A stretch of 64,000 bases of DNA from Schistocerca nitens. Its lineage: Eukaryota > Arthropoda > Insecta > Orthoptera > Acrididae. Positions 21,003-31,380 of the stretch are shown here, piece by piece (position 1 is the first letter of the stretch; each line of letters begins with the position of its first letter). The notes under the pieces were generated by a model that was not told the DNA's origin, did not search any database, and saw only the letters and a list, made by a program, of their open reading frames with translations. The position numbers were made by a program, and so were the translations under genes. Where the stretch lies: assembly GCF_023898315.1 (NCBI RefSeq), contig NC_064616.1, positions 643,432,974-643,496,973 on the forward strand, given 5' to 3'.

Positions 21003-21682
21003 GACGGGACTTCAGAAAGTACGTTACAGATTATTACGGCAGATCAAGTAACTTTTATTGAATGCTGCATCAAACTTCAAAGTGACGCAGATATGTGACG
21101 CTATTTTTCAACATAGTCACCAAGTATCTGTAAACAACGGTCAGAACTTTCTATCAATCGTTCAATTCCTCGACGATAGAAATCCACTTCTTGGTCACGG
21201 TGCCATTCGAGAACCGCTTTATGAACGTCCTCATCGCCGGAAAAGCAGGGATTGCAGATAATCACTTCCTCGATTGGCTGGACATTGTCGGCTGTGGTCA
21301 ATGTCGATGGCTATTTCCCGATCAACATCAGTCACGTCTATGAGGGCTTGGTCAAACTGTTGGCATCATTTCACTTTGGCTACAAGCGACATTGCGTTTG
21401 GTTCACATATCGTCAAAATTTCACGGTAAATATATATATATATGTAATTTAGGCGTTTCCCACAAGATTCGTATCGCCCCGTGTACTTCAGCTTTGAAGT
21501 ACGTTTCAAGTTGCAGCGTCATTTCACTTCCACTCTTTGGTGCGGGTGTTACTTGTACGACAGCAGCTCTACGTCTGCGAGAAATCCAGAACATGTGCTC
21601 TCTTCTCACAATGCCCTACTCTTTTTGAGGAACGATCTTGGCGTGGGACGACATGTGTAACTTGATTTCTGAAGTCTCCACG
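21003..21682 (-). mobile_element. Deleted mariner-like element, about 680 bp
   Basis: Imperfect inverted ends share the core GACTTCAGAAA: left 'gacgggacttcagaaagtac', right read inward 'cgtggagacttcagaaatca'. The right end is followed by TA. The minus strand contains a mariner transposase C-terminus and a degenerate upstream frame, so most of the gene is gone. Edges are accurate to a few bases. Confidence 0.7.
21101..21301 (-). pseudogene. Mariner-like transposase C-terminal fragment
   Basis: The last 45 residues read GDEDVHKAVLEWHRDQEVDF, then YRRGIERLIESSDRCLQI and LGDYVEK. This matches the mariner C-terminal pattern (acidic lead, V..A...W, FY..GI..L..R.D.C....GDYVEK). The preceding catalytic domain with its three aspartates is absent. 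A further in-element frame at 21421-21609 (minus; EVHGAIRILWETPKLH) may be a trace of the N-terminus. It is not functional. Confidence 0.7.
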
Positions 21683-22060
21683 TACTAAACATTCTAGCAC
21701 ATATTTAGAACGCGTCAGATTGAAATAGTGCAAAATAAAACGGTCATTTAATGAACCTCTGAAGAGCTATTCTAGTTATTACTAAAGTGGAGTTCCTATT
21801 ATTAAGGCATCTTAAATGAGGAAAAACAAATCAAATCAGTTCTAACAATAAAACTGTAAAACCTTCGTATTTGTTCATCGAAAATATTTGCCAAGAACTG
21901 ATTGCTGGTGGTTTAGGGGATGTAACAGAATACAATAAGACCATTTTCAAAAATTTTGTCTTTCTCTCTGTTTGTACACGCTAATTTCCAAAATTATTAG
22001 GCAAATTGTCATCGGGTTTTTGTAGGTACCTTGTGTGTAGCTTGGTGCAACTTTTAGGCT
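21683..22060. other. Unassigned AT-rich sequence
   Basis: No recognised feature. Confidence 0.5.
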
Positions 22061-22445
22061 TCATTTAATTAACAATGGATTATGGAAAAAATATCTTTTA
22101 GGAGTCTGCTCGTCTTACAAGGGAATCTCATTTAATTAACAATGGATTATGGAAAAAAAATATGTTTTAGGAGTCTGCTCGTCTTACAAGGGAGTCTCCA
22201 CGTCGCACCCCGTTCACATTTAGTGGTTCGGTGACCCGGTGGATAGCCCGTCAAAAACTGAATGCTGTTCAAGCGTGAAAACAGGAGGAAGATATACTAA
22301 ACTATGAAAAAAAGCAAAATAGAAACAGTGAACGGTCCAAGCTTAACAACTGCAACATTGAGAAAAGCTTAAGAGTCATGGCGTCGTGGTTCAGTGGTCG
22401 CAGTGTTGGACTGCAAAGCGGACGAGCCTGTTTGTAAACCACCTT
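22061..22445. repeat. Dispersed repeat with a 67/69-bp tandem duplicated end and a tRNA-like segment
   Basis: Unit 1 at 22061-22127 and unit 2 at 22128-22196 both read tcatttaattaacaatggat ... aggagtctgctcgtcttaca. They differ mainly by two extra A residues and a few substitutions, so the duplication is young. The following sequence (cccgttcacatttagtggtt, gtggatagcccgtcaaaaac, aaaacaggaggaagat) resembles a known dispersed orthopteran repeat from memory. A tRNA-like stretch 'gtcgtggttcagtggtcgca' lies at about 22382. Confidence 0.6.
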
Positions 22446-23593
22446 GAGGTAGCAGCGTACCCTCTGATGTTGATTTCAGTTTCATCAGTGCTTTTATATA
22501 CCTTAAGGGTGATGCAAAATATTGTCGTCGCTTTGGTGCAATTCCGTCACTGAGACGAACGGGGTTATATACTGGATTATGAAAAGACGCATCCATATTG
22601 TATCTAGGTGCTATGCTCCCTTTACCAACAATACCTACTTTATGTGCTGCCCTTCCCTGAGTTGACCATTATACGATTCCGACAGTTTCTCAGTATTCTG
22701 AGAGTCCTCTTGCAAGAAATTCTGGGTTGGCCAAGCGTGCATGATAATTACGTACGAAAATTAAATAAGTGACATGGGAGAGCAGAAATGAATGGCAGCA
22801 ACGTTGAAGCGATACTCTGTATTAACTTCACTGTGACCAAACAAGAACATAAGCCACGTGATAATCGCAGTACACTCGAACATCAATAGAATGTATAGTA
22901 ATCACAGAGATATAATTTTTCTTATAATGGTTCTCCAGTAAGACATAGAATAATTCAAAGTGTAGAAAAGAATTTAAAAAAATTTGTGCATAGCGCAGCG
23001 GATTAAGTAATTACGGCTCTATCCTCTAATCAGCTTCCAACTTATTAAAAGCAAAGTGTCATTAAGTTGTCTGTAACACCTCGGGCCTAAATAACAGATA
23101 ACTTTTGCAATTCATCACCGGTTCAGCAAGCGAAATGTAGCAAAGTGTACGAATACGAATACCACATGCCTAAAATGTCTTAATTACTGTCTGAAAATAA
23201 ATAAAAATCTCCAGAACTGTGACCGTTACCACCGAACTGCTCCAACTACCTGTCCTCGACGTCCAGAACAGACTGTGAATTCAATCTCTCTCTGCAGCAT
23301 GACCCTACTTGACCGCGGCTGCTCTGATTGGCTGGAAGCGTGAAGAATTCGCCAAAGGTGAAAACAAGCTGTGACAGCATTCCCATGGTCCACTTCCTGA
23401 CTCGACATGGCTGTTACCCAATGCATTTACACCACATGCATCTTGGTGAAAGGTAAGAATGCGCTTGTGGGAAGAGAACTTTCCCAGAGAACGTCATAAT
23501 ACGCTGCACACGTCTGACGCAGGCTACACAAAGCGATTAGAGACGAAACAGCATGGAAAGAAGTCGACAGTACGGCAGACTGCACTTTCAGTA
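22446..23593. other. Unassigned sequence
   Basis: No recognised gene or repeat; AT-rich. Confidence 0.5.
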
Positions 23594-23595
23594 TA

Positions 23596-25161
23596 CAGGT
23601 TGTTACAAAAAGGTACGGCCAAACTTTCAGGAAACATTCCTCACACACAAATAAACAAAAGATGTTATGTGGACATGTGTCCGGAAACGCTTAATTTCCA
23701 TGTTAGAGCTCATTTTAGTTTCGTCAGTATGTACTGTACTTCCTCGATTCACCGCCAGTTGGCCCAATTGAAGGAAGGTAATGTTGACTTCGGTGCTTGT
23801 GTTGACATGCGACTCATTGCTCTACACTACTAGCATCAAGCACATCAGTATGTAGCATCAACAGGTTAGTGTTCATCACGAACGTGATTTGCAGTCAGTG
23901 CAATGTTTACAAATGCGGAGTTGGCATATGCCCATTTGATGTATGGATTAGCACGGGGCAATAGCCGTGGCGCGGTACGTTTTTATCGAGACAGATTTCC
24001 AGAACGAAGGTGTCCCGACAGAAGACGTTCGAAGCAATTGATCGGCGTCTTAGGGAGCATGGAACATTCCAGCCTATGACTCGCGATTGGGGAACACCTA
24101 GAACGACGAGGACACCTGCAATGGACGAGGCAATTCTTCGTGCAGAATGTCAGCGTCAGAGAAGTTGCTGATGTACAAGGTAACGTTGACCACGTCACTG
24201 TATGGAGAGTGCTACGGGAGAACCAGTTGTTTCCGTACCATGTACAGCGTGTGCAGGCACTATCAGCAGCTGATTGCCCTCCACGGGTACACTTCTGCGA
24301 ATGGTTCATCCAACAATGTGTCAATCCTCATTTCAGTGCAAATGTTCTCTTTACGGATGAGGCTTCATTCCAACGTGATCAAATTGTAGATTTTTCACAA
24401 TCAACATGTGTAAGCTGACGATAATCCGCACCCAATTGTGCAATCACGTCATCAACACAGATTTTCTGTGAACGTTTGAGCAGGCATTTTTGGTGATGTC
24501 TTGATTGGGCCCCATGTTCTTCCACCTACGCTCAATGGAGCACGTTATCATGATTTCATACAGGATACTCTACCTGTGCTGCTAGAACATGTGCCTTTAC
24601 AAGTACGACACAACATATGGTTCATGCACGATGGAGCTCCTGCACATTTCAGTGGAAGTGTTCGTACGCTTCTCAACAACAGATTCGGTGATCGATGGAT
24701 TGGTAGAGGCGGACCAATTCCATGGCCTCCACGCTCTCCTGACCTCAACCCTCTTGACTTTCATTTATGGGGGCATTTGAAAGCTCTTGTCTACGCAACG
24801 CCGGTACCAAATGTAGAGACTCTTCGTGCTCGTATTGTGGACGGCTGTGATACAATACGCCATTCTCCAGGGCTGCATCAGCGCATCAGGGATTCCATGC
24901 GACGGAGGTTGGATGCATGTATCCTCGCTAACGGAGGACATTTTGAACATTTCCTGTAACAAAGTGTTTGAAGTGACGCTGGTACGTTCTGTTGCTGTGT
25001 GTTTCCATTCCATGATTAATCTGATTTGAAGAGAAGTATTAAAATGAGCTCTAACATGGAAAGTAAGCGTTTCCGGACACATGTCCACATAACATATTTT
25101 CTTTCTTTGTGTGTGAGGAATGTTTCCTGAAAGTTTGGCCGTACCTTTTTGTAACACCCTG
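23596..25161 (+). mobile_element. DD41D-type transposon, full ends, dead gene
   Basis: About 1.57 kb with inverted repeats of about 122 bases (23596-23718 and 25040-25161; outer words 'caggttgttacaaaaaggta' and, inverse, 'cagggtgttacaaaaaggta'). TA lies on each side (23594-23595 and 25162-25163). One transposase pseudogene occupies the interior. Confidence 0.93.
23903..24959 (+). pseudogene. DD41D transposase pseudogene
   Basis: It begins MFTNAELAYAHLMYGLARGN and shows an HTH region (NSRGAVRFYRDRFPERR). The frame shifts near 24030, again at about 24160, and is broken by stops around 24418-24485. Recognisable blocks follow in order: REVADVQGNVDHVTVWRVLR (second helix-turn-helix), LFTDEASF (first Asp), MHDGAPAHFSG (second Asp), SPDLNPLDFHLWG (third Asp), and the end GGHFEHFL. 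I count 41 residues between the second and third Asp, as in the rosa-type DD41D branch, not mariner's 34. With at least three frame breaks it cannot make a full protein, but the ends remain potentially mobilisable. Confidence 0.9.
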
Positions 25162-25193
25162 TATAACAGAACGACAAAGTAAATTTCACACAT

Positions 25194-25281
25194 GCCGGCC
25201 GTGGTGGCCAAGCGGTTAAAGGCGCTACAGTCTGGAACCGCGCGGCCGCTACGGTCGCAGGTTCGAATCCTGCCTCGGGCA
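25194..25281 (+). repeat. SINE head without body (class-II tRNA-like unit)
   Basis: Only the Leu/Ser-like head of family 1 is present: A box 'tggccaagcggttaaaggcg', long variable-arm pairing, B box 'ggttcgaatcc', ending gcctcgggca. It is followed directly by unrelated cctcaaaagaag. It lies 32 bases beyond the DD41D element. No duplication was found, so this could be a truncated SINE or an independent tRNA-like unit. Confidence 0.8.
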
Positions 25282-27057
25282 CCTCAAAAGAAGATGGCGA
25301 AACTGGCCTAAGCAATAACATAGACGATGATGAAAACTAGTACACAAGCCGTGACAGGTTACTGTACCCACGTAAAATCTGTACAGTAGATGCAGGCTCC
25401 TTGCTTAGTAACACGGATCAGCGGTGGGCGCATGGCTCACTATCTTTCCCTACAACTCATACTCCATATTTTCTGTCATTTTCAAACTTTCTTCAGTTTC
25501 AACAAATTACTAACGTTCTTACTTAACACCTTCTGGTTTCGTTAATCACTTTATTTTTCTTTGTAATCTGTTGTTGTTACTTCGATTTTTTGTTGCTGAA
25601 AACAGTGCAGGTATTTGCTTGGAATAAAGGACAATTTATGAAATCATATGAAAAATTGTAAAATGTACGACCTGTTTTAAAACACTGGACAAGAGGTATC
25701 TAAATCTGCAATCAATGAAATGAAATGGGAACGACCCACAAAGAGGGAATTCCGAGAGTCTACATCACCAGTCGATGCCGATTACAGGATATCTCTGCGA
25801 AAATTTTGCATAGACTATTTGGCAATTTAAAGAAACCAAATTGTAGCAGAAATGATAGTGCAATTAAATACGCATGTTCCATGATTTTTGTTTATAATTT
25901 ATAATTACAGTAATGATGAGTGTGTCGTTATGTATTGTTATCTGTTCCATATTTCAATGGCGTTTGGAGAGACATCTCTTGACAATGATGGGGCGTACGA
26001 GATGATCAGCTACAAAAGAGGCGATGTATGGCAGGAAAAGCAATAAAGTACACAGCCACCGCAACTCCAGAGAGTAGCGAAGCTTTATCAGCGTTTTTCT
26101 GTCTCTGTGTGAAGACTAATGTACGAACTAGTGTAGGGATTTTGAAACGCTATTCACCAATAGCGAGACTGACTCCGAGGAAAGTTTGTACATATAATTT
26201 ATTAACGCTACACCAGACAAGTAGTCCGGCCTTAGACACTTACCGCTCCCACTGCGAAGCTGGGTCAGGTTGTGCGTCGTACACTAAAGATATGCACTTC
26301 CTGATTTCATCGTGTAGTTGCCAAGCTCTTTTTTTAGTCATATATGCAAAACAAACTTGTTCGTGTAGAGAAGCGTGTGCGCTGGACGGCGTCTATGACT
26401 CGGAGAATATCGTTCCCTCCTAGATAACTGCGTAAAGGGGGCAGAGCGCGATAAGTGTGGGAGCGGCGGCGCTCGCGGGCCTAACTGTTCTCGTATCTGC
26501 TGCTAATGGTTCCAGCTCACCGTGGGCACACAAACCGCGCTTTGAGAAAGCCGAAACAGGTTGCGGGCCCGCTGCCGTTCCGCGGGGCGCATACCTCGCC
26601 CTCGCCACATGCCGGCCCGGCCTGATTAAACACGCCTCAACCTGGAACTGGAGGCAGTAGCCGCACTTCTATATTTACACGCTCCGCCATTCACTACCAC
26701 CGTCAGAGGCCTCCTCCACACACATTTCTCTTACCATATTCCTATATTCTATTTCGCGCAAAAAAGGAAAACCGTTTCACAGTGTCTCGCCACTTTCTAA
26801 CTTACCTGATAGACTTAAGAACCAAAAGTAGTTCTTCTCAGCAGGAGTGAATCCAGTGTAAGGGGGAAGAGGGTGAGTGTGGCAAGGGATAGTGTAGAGG
26901 GGTCGTGAGTTCTATTACTCCATCATCCCCCTCCACCCAGGTCACACACAAATGTTAGTAAAAGCTTAAACTTTTAAAGGTACCCATTTCCACATTTCGC
27001 AAGTTACTTTCAGAGAATAAGGTAGCATTAAACTAAACTTAAATAAACTAAATCCGA
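25282..27057. other. Unassigned sequence with a CpG-rich patch at 26440-26640
   Basis: Mostly AT-rich. The patch at 26440-26640 is strongly CpG-enriched with overlapping frames on both strands, which argues against coding. The 131-codon frame 26028-26423 shows no family features. Confidence 0.4.
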
Positions 27058-27373
27058 ACAGTCCTCGGGAGACCCAGTAGTACCGACTAACCACCGTGTC
27101 ATCCACAGCGCATAGGTGTCACTAGATGCGGATATGGAGGGCATGTAGTCAGCACACCGTTCTCCCGGCCGTCGTCACTTTTCGTGACCAGAGCCGCCAC
27201 GTCTCAATGAAGTAACTCCTCAACTGGTCTCGCAAGGGCTGAGAGCACCCCACTTGCGAACAGCGCTTGGCAGACCCGGACGGTTAGCCATCCAACTGCT
27301 AGTCAATAACGACAGCCCTTAACTTCGGCGATGCGACGGGAACCGGTGTTACCACTGCGACAAGGCCGTTGGC
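27058..27373 (-). repeat. 5S-rRNA-headed SINE (SINE3-like), body family E
   Basis: The minus strand starts at 27373 with gccaacggccttgtcgcagt and continues with the 5S internal promoter landmarks: 'aacaccggttcccgtcgcat', 'cgccgaagttaagggctgtc' (A box) and 'agttggatggctaaccg' (C box). The family-E body follows: 'tctcagcccttgcgagacca', 'gttgaggagttacttcattg', 'gacggccgggagaacggtg', 'catgccctccatatccgcat', ending 'gatgacacggtggttagtcg'. The 16338-16630 and 38002-38935 copies share this body with tRNA-like heads. Confidence 0.85.
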
Positions 27374-27469
27374 TGCATTAAAACTAAGAGTCCCTAAAAT
27401 GGCAAAGAGTTCTCGGAATTGCAAGCTATGTTTAACAGCGGATATTTTTCATTTGGTTGCGTAAGTAGT

Positions 27470-27670
27470 TCAAATGGTTCAAATGGCTCTGAGCACTATG
27501 GGATTTAACATCTGAGGTCATCAGTTCCCTAAAACTTAGAACTACTTAAACCTAACTAACATAAGGACATCACACACATCCATGCCCGAGGCAGGATTCG
27601 AACCTGCGATCGTAGCGGTCGCGCGTTTCCAGACTGAAGCGCCTAGAACCGAACGGCCACACCGGCCGGC
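27470..27670 (-). repeat. SINE, body family 1, Leu/Ser-like head
   Basis: Full-length minus-strand copy. The 12-base duplication has one mismatch: tgcgtaagtagt (27458-27469) and tgcgtaagaagt (27671-27682). Confidence 0.93.
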
Positions 27671-27729
27671 TGCGTAAGAAGTACTGCCCTGGTTACCACA
27701 CTGGACTCGCGCTGTGTATTTTCTGTGGA

Positions 27730-27775
27730 GGGGGGGGGGGGGAAGACAGCAAAAAATGTTCTCCGCCCCCCCCCC
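27730..27775. repeat. G13 tract and C10 tract, closely spaced
   Basis: G13 at 27730-27742 and C10 at 27766-27775 are separated by 23 bases. They could pair as a hairpin or form other non-B structure, and are prone to sequencing error. Confidence 0.8.
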
Positions 27776-28109
27776 ACCCTCCCAATTCCACCAGCAATGA
27801 ACACTGCATCCTCTCCTGCCGCTCAGAATCTTTCTTTGAAGTTATTTTGCTTAAATAATAGAAGAGTGGAAATGTCAAACGTTCTAGGAGGAATTGTTCC
27901 ACACAACGCGTTTTCATTACTGTTGTGTTCTCGGTACTCTGTTGCATGTCTCTTGACTTGTTCCAAGCATCAAACCACGGAGAAAATGTTTCAAATATTC
28001 ATTACTAGATAGCGCATAATCCTTGTGCCAAGCAGTGTTTCCGCCTAGAGTTCCCTGCGTCATGCTCTACGTCTCCTCCAATTATCCTTGGATGGTTTAA
28101 AAAAATCCG

Positions 28110-28556
28110 TAAGTTTTTGGTCAGCGGACACAGTTTTTGAGCTACGACAGTGATTTTGCTAATATAAAGAAATGTAGGAACGTAAGCAAGGCCCTTGTTC
28201 CTCAAGATTTATTTAGTATTATTTACTCAGCTAAAGCTCTGAATCCCTTCCGTCCACTTCCAACGCATACAACTGACTTCTTTCATTCTAAATACGCTAC
28301 TGAAACAGTGTTGTCAACGCACGCCTGTAAGGCCTCCAAATGCAGCATGATCAAAGTGTCTCACAGTCATCCATCTCAAAGAGTTATTAAAAATTATTGT
28401 TCTGAAAGAGAAGATTGGAAAAATGTTTGTGTCTTCGAAAGGCGAAAGGCCATGAGTGACGTATGCTACGCCGTACCTCATATGAAAGATCTGTCATGTT
28501 TATCAGTTGCAAAACAGAAACACCTGTTAACGATGTTGCCGTTTCTTCCTCAGTAG
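28110..28556 (+). pseudogene. Candidate C-terminal fragment of an insect multicopy (possibly transposon-borne) protein
   Basis: The frame is open from just after a TAA at about 28110 and has no ATG near its start, consistent with an internal piece or an exon. Visible blocks are VPQDLFSIIYSAKALNPF, KCSMIKVSHSHPSQRVIKN, SEREDWKNVCVF and LSVAKQKHLLTMLPFLPQ, then a stop. The order V-P-x5-II-x2-A-x4-NPF, then an I-K-V line, then K-K-x-L-x2-ML-x-F-x-P resembles, from memory, the C-terminal part of uncharacterised high-copy insect proteins, which usually continue with a few residues such as HH-FY. Here it ends early. Distant relationship only; chance cannot be excluded. Confidence 0.35.
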
Positions 28557-29480
28557 CGCAGAGAGTCCTGCAGTAAACTTTGCAACATCTGATCCCAAGA
28601 AGTCAAAGAAAAGGAAGTCAATGCTGAGATATTTCCTTCTTGAATTTAATTTTGTTATTCTCTTATACAGAAATTTAAAAGAGATGAGAAATGATTTTTG
28701 TTGCCTCCAGTTCTACTAGTAAAAACATTAAATCTATATTTATGAATTCGTATTATCACTAATACGACATAATACCTCAGTGTTAACGACACTTGAAATA
28801 AAAACTTTCTTATTGACTCTTAGAACCAGTCATTTCCCTAGTATAGCACTTATAAATTACTTATTTTCTAATTTGTTTCATTATTTTTTGCAGTAATGAG
28901 GGAAATAATATATTTATGTTTTATCAGAATACCTTCTCAGTCTTTTCGATAACAATAAGTTATGTACGAAAAGAGGTACGTTTTTTATTTTCCTGACAAA
29001 TGTGAGGTTTGACGTTTAGAACGTTTGACATTTCCATTCTTCTGCTACGTATCCATTCAAGAATAAGTCAATTAATCTATAGCCTCTCAGTATTATCTGT
29101 TTTACCGATTACGTACTCAGAACAGTAATACGTGTGTCCTCTAGAACGTGAGATCGTTGGAGATGCGTAACGTTTACTTAATGAAGAAAGACTATCTGGC
29201 TGCCCTCCTGACAAATACCCGACTTATTTCTGAAACTTGTAGGTGAAGCGTAACTTGGCTGTTCGATGGTCTTTTTCAGATGTGAATACGGAAGATTTCT
29301 CCGAAACACTCACTGGTTGGCCAACACTGGATTTTGTTTTGTGTGTTTGCAGCAAATCTGTATTTACAAACTACAGAAACTGTTCCATATTTCTCCTCCC
29401 ACCTATTTTGCATGACTGACATGACCCGATGTTAGGTGCCCACGAGATTTCCAGTTATCACTCGCACCTGGTTCGTACTG
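28557..29480. other. Unassigned AT-rich sequence
   Basis: No recognised gene or repeat. Confidence 0.5.
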
Positions 29481-29969
29481 TTCTTTTATGGGAAAGTGGG
29501 GAAAGTATGTGCCACTAGACACGAGAAGACGCGCGCGCTTCATGCTGGCATCAGACCTGGTTAACTGTGTGTTAATAAATATGCTTGGTTTTCGTTTTTG
29601 TAGAGCGCGAAGCGGCGAGCGTTTTTCCAATCAGCTCGCTAATAGCGTGAAGCCTGAGCCGCGGGCCAATCAAGCGGCGTTTTCCTTTTTTATCTTATCC
29701 GCGGTGGTGTCAATCCGCCTGAGCCGACGCGTGTTACGGGAGCTGAGGTGTCCATATACAAAGCGGGCCTCCTTTGTCCAGAGGATCGCGATATCGCTAC
29801 GCCTCGCTACGCACCTGGCTGCCTTTCACCAGCACAGGATGCGTAGCCGCGTGGTCCTTCCTCTTCAGGCCCGAAGAATCAGTTCGTGTGCGCGCCCAAG
29901 TCAGTACATACAGTCGAGGGTCTGTTTGAAACACCGATACCCGTTGGCTGAAGCAGAAGTGTGTTCAGG
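29481..29969. other. CpG-rich segment upstream of a LINE-like tail
   Basis: Elevated CpG, two CCAATCA words (29628-29634; 29667-29673), and an open 161-codon plus-strand frame at 29488-29973 without a recognisable domain. It runs directly into a LINE-like 3' end, so it may be part of a short retroposon. Coding is unlikely. Confidence 0.3.
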
Positions 29970-30033
29970 GTAAGCGTAACCCTCTGCCAGGCATATATGT
30001 GTGATGTGCAGAGTAGTCATGTAGATGTAGATA
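29970..30033 (+). repeat. LINE-like 3' tail
   Basis: 'cgtaaccctctgccaggcat', 'atgtgtgatgtgcagagtag' and 'catgtagatgtagata' correspond to the usual 3' ending of CR1/Jockey-type LINEs in arthropods. The terminal tgtagatgtaga motif is the tail microsatellite. Compare 44015-44060 on the minus strand (tatatatgttgatgtagata). Confidence 0.5.
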
Positions 30034-30570
30034 AATTATTTCCCCGATTACAAATATTTATTTCCAAAGGACTGTGCTAGATACAGCTATGCGGTTTGTT
30101 GCAAATAGTAGCTTGCCTCTTTTTTTTTGTGCTCCGTTTGTTACCCGTAAATAGCAAAGGCGGTATCCGATTTCTCTCCACGTCTTAACTAACATCTTCC
30201 ATCACCGCCTGTGCAGTAGCTCGTATTCGTATCGTAAGAGTTTGCACTTCAGTAACTGATGAACTAAACACTTTATCCTTAGCGTAACCCCACAAAAAAG
30301 TCACGAGGGGTGACGGCCATGGTATTAGACCGTTCCTACGGATCGATCCGTCTCAAACAAATAAATCTCCCATCGCCCCTCCCCCCCCCCCCCCCCGCCA
30401 CCCTTGGAACACTATCTTGTTCAAACACTAGCAGTGATTGAAATTCCAGTAACTGAGGTGCAACGTAAAATTCAAGCATTTGAAGGTAAACTGTTGCCGT
30501 AATGGTAGGCTCAGTGAAAAAGAATGGTCCGATAATTATGTAGTGCATTAGGTCATGCTATACATTCATT
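30034..30570. other. Unassigned sequence with a C16 tract
   Basis: C16 at 30381-30396; otherwise nothing recognised. Confidence 0.5.
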
Positions 30571-31139
30571 TTATGGCTGTCCCTTATCTGATACACCATG
30601 ATGTGTGGGTTTTCCCACCCCAGAACCGTACGTTATACCTGTTAACTTTCCCGGTGATGTGAAAAGTCGCTTCATGGAAAAAAAGAAATCTTTATTAAGA
30701 AACACTTTGTTTGCGTAGATTCGTCTCAGCGATTTCCTAAAAACTTCAGCACGTTTGGGCCTATCGCCTGGCTGCAAAGATTGCAGGAATTGCACTTTGT
30801 ATGCTTCGATATGCAGCCTTAAAAAAAAAAAGAAAAATCTTCACCTCTGTGCTCCGAGGTATGCCTGTTTTTCTGGAAACACGATGCATTGATTTGTGCG
30901 GACAGCGTTGAAATCCTATGCGCACGGTATCAATGATGCCGTCACTCACCGCTTTTTTACTTGTCTCCAACATTTGCCAACCTCTTTAAACTTCTCACAC
31001 CATCCGTTGATGCTCTTCACACCCGGTGGGTCTCGACAGTAGGCATTTCGGAACTGTGGCTGAAGTGTAATGGGCGACCGTGTTTCATGAAGCCACACAA
31101 CATTGTTCTTTCTCCTACATAGACGCCATCGTGACAGCA
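30571..31139 (-). pseudogene. Transposase N-terminal half, frameshifted
   Basis: Starting at ATG 31137-31139, the minus strand gives MASM, a stop, then EKEQCC. With frame changes it continues as PQFRNAYCRDPPGVKSINGW and CEKFKEVGKCW. Later blocks are DTVRIGFQRCPHKSMHRVSR and KTGIPRSTEVKIF (30761-30973 frame), then FLQSLQPGDRPKRAEVFRKS and FFSMKRLFTSPGKL (30571-30795 frame). This is the order of HTH 1, linker, HTH 2 and the start of the catalytic core in a DUF4817-type transposase family. The LFSDEATFH position reads FFSMKRLFT, so the first Asp is lost. A run of A residues at about 30821-30830 coincides with one frame break. Clearly dead. Confidence 0.7.
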
Positions 31140-31336
31140 GTATACCTAAACTACGTTACCTGTAGCAAGAGGGAGAGAGGAAAAGAAAATCAGATGCTGC
31201 TTGAACTCACGTAGAAGTATATCCATAAAAACTTAATGAGTTAAGCTACCATATGCTACAAACCTCATAGCTGTATCCAGCATAGTGCCTTAGAAAGAAA
31301 TTTTTGTAATAAGGAAAATAGTTTATGTTCACCCCG
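30571..31336 (-). mobile_element. Mariner-like transposon remnant, 3' half lost
   Basis: The right end read inward, 'cggggtgaacataaac', followed outside by TA, resembles the ends of the 6298-7018 element. The transposase begins about 200 bases inside, but the left half with the remaining catalytic domain and other end is missing. Confidence 0.6.
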
Positions 31337-31380
31337 TACACTGTATCTGCTACTGAGATAACAATGTTCGTTCTCTTTTA

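Noticed and set aside
27270-27373. A 5S rRNA gene
   Set aside because: Only part of a 5S sequence with substitutions is present, continuing directly into a SINE body without a 5S 3' end or terminator. It is a SINE head.
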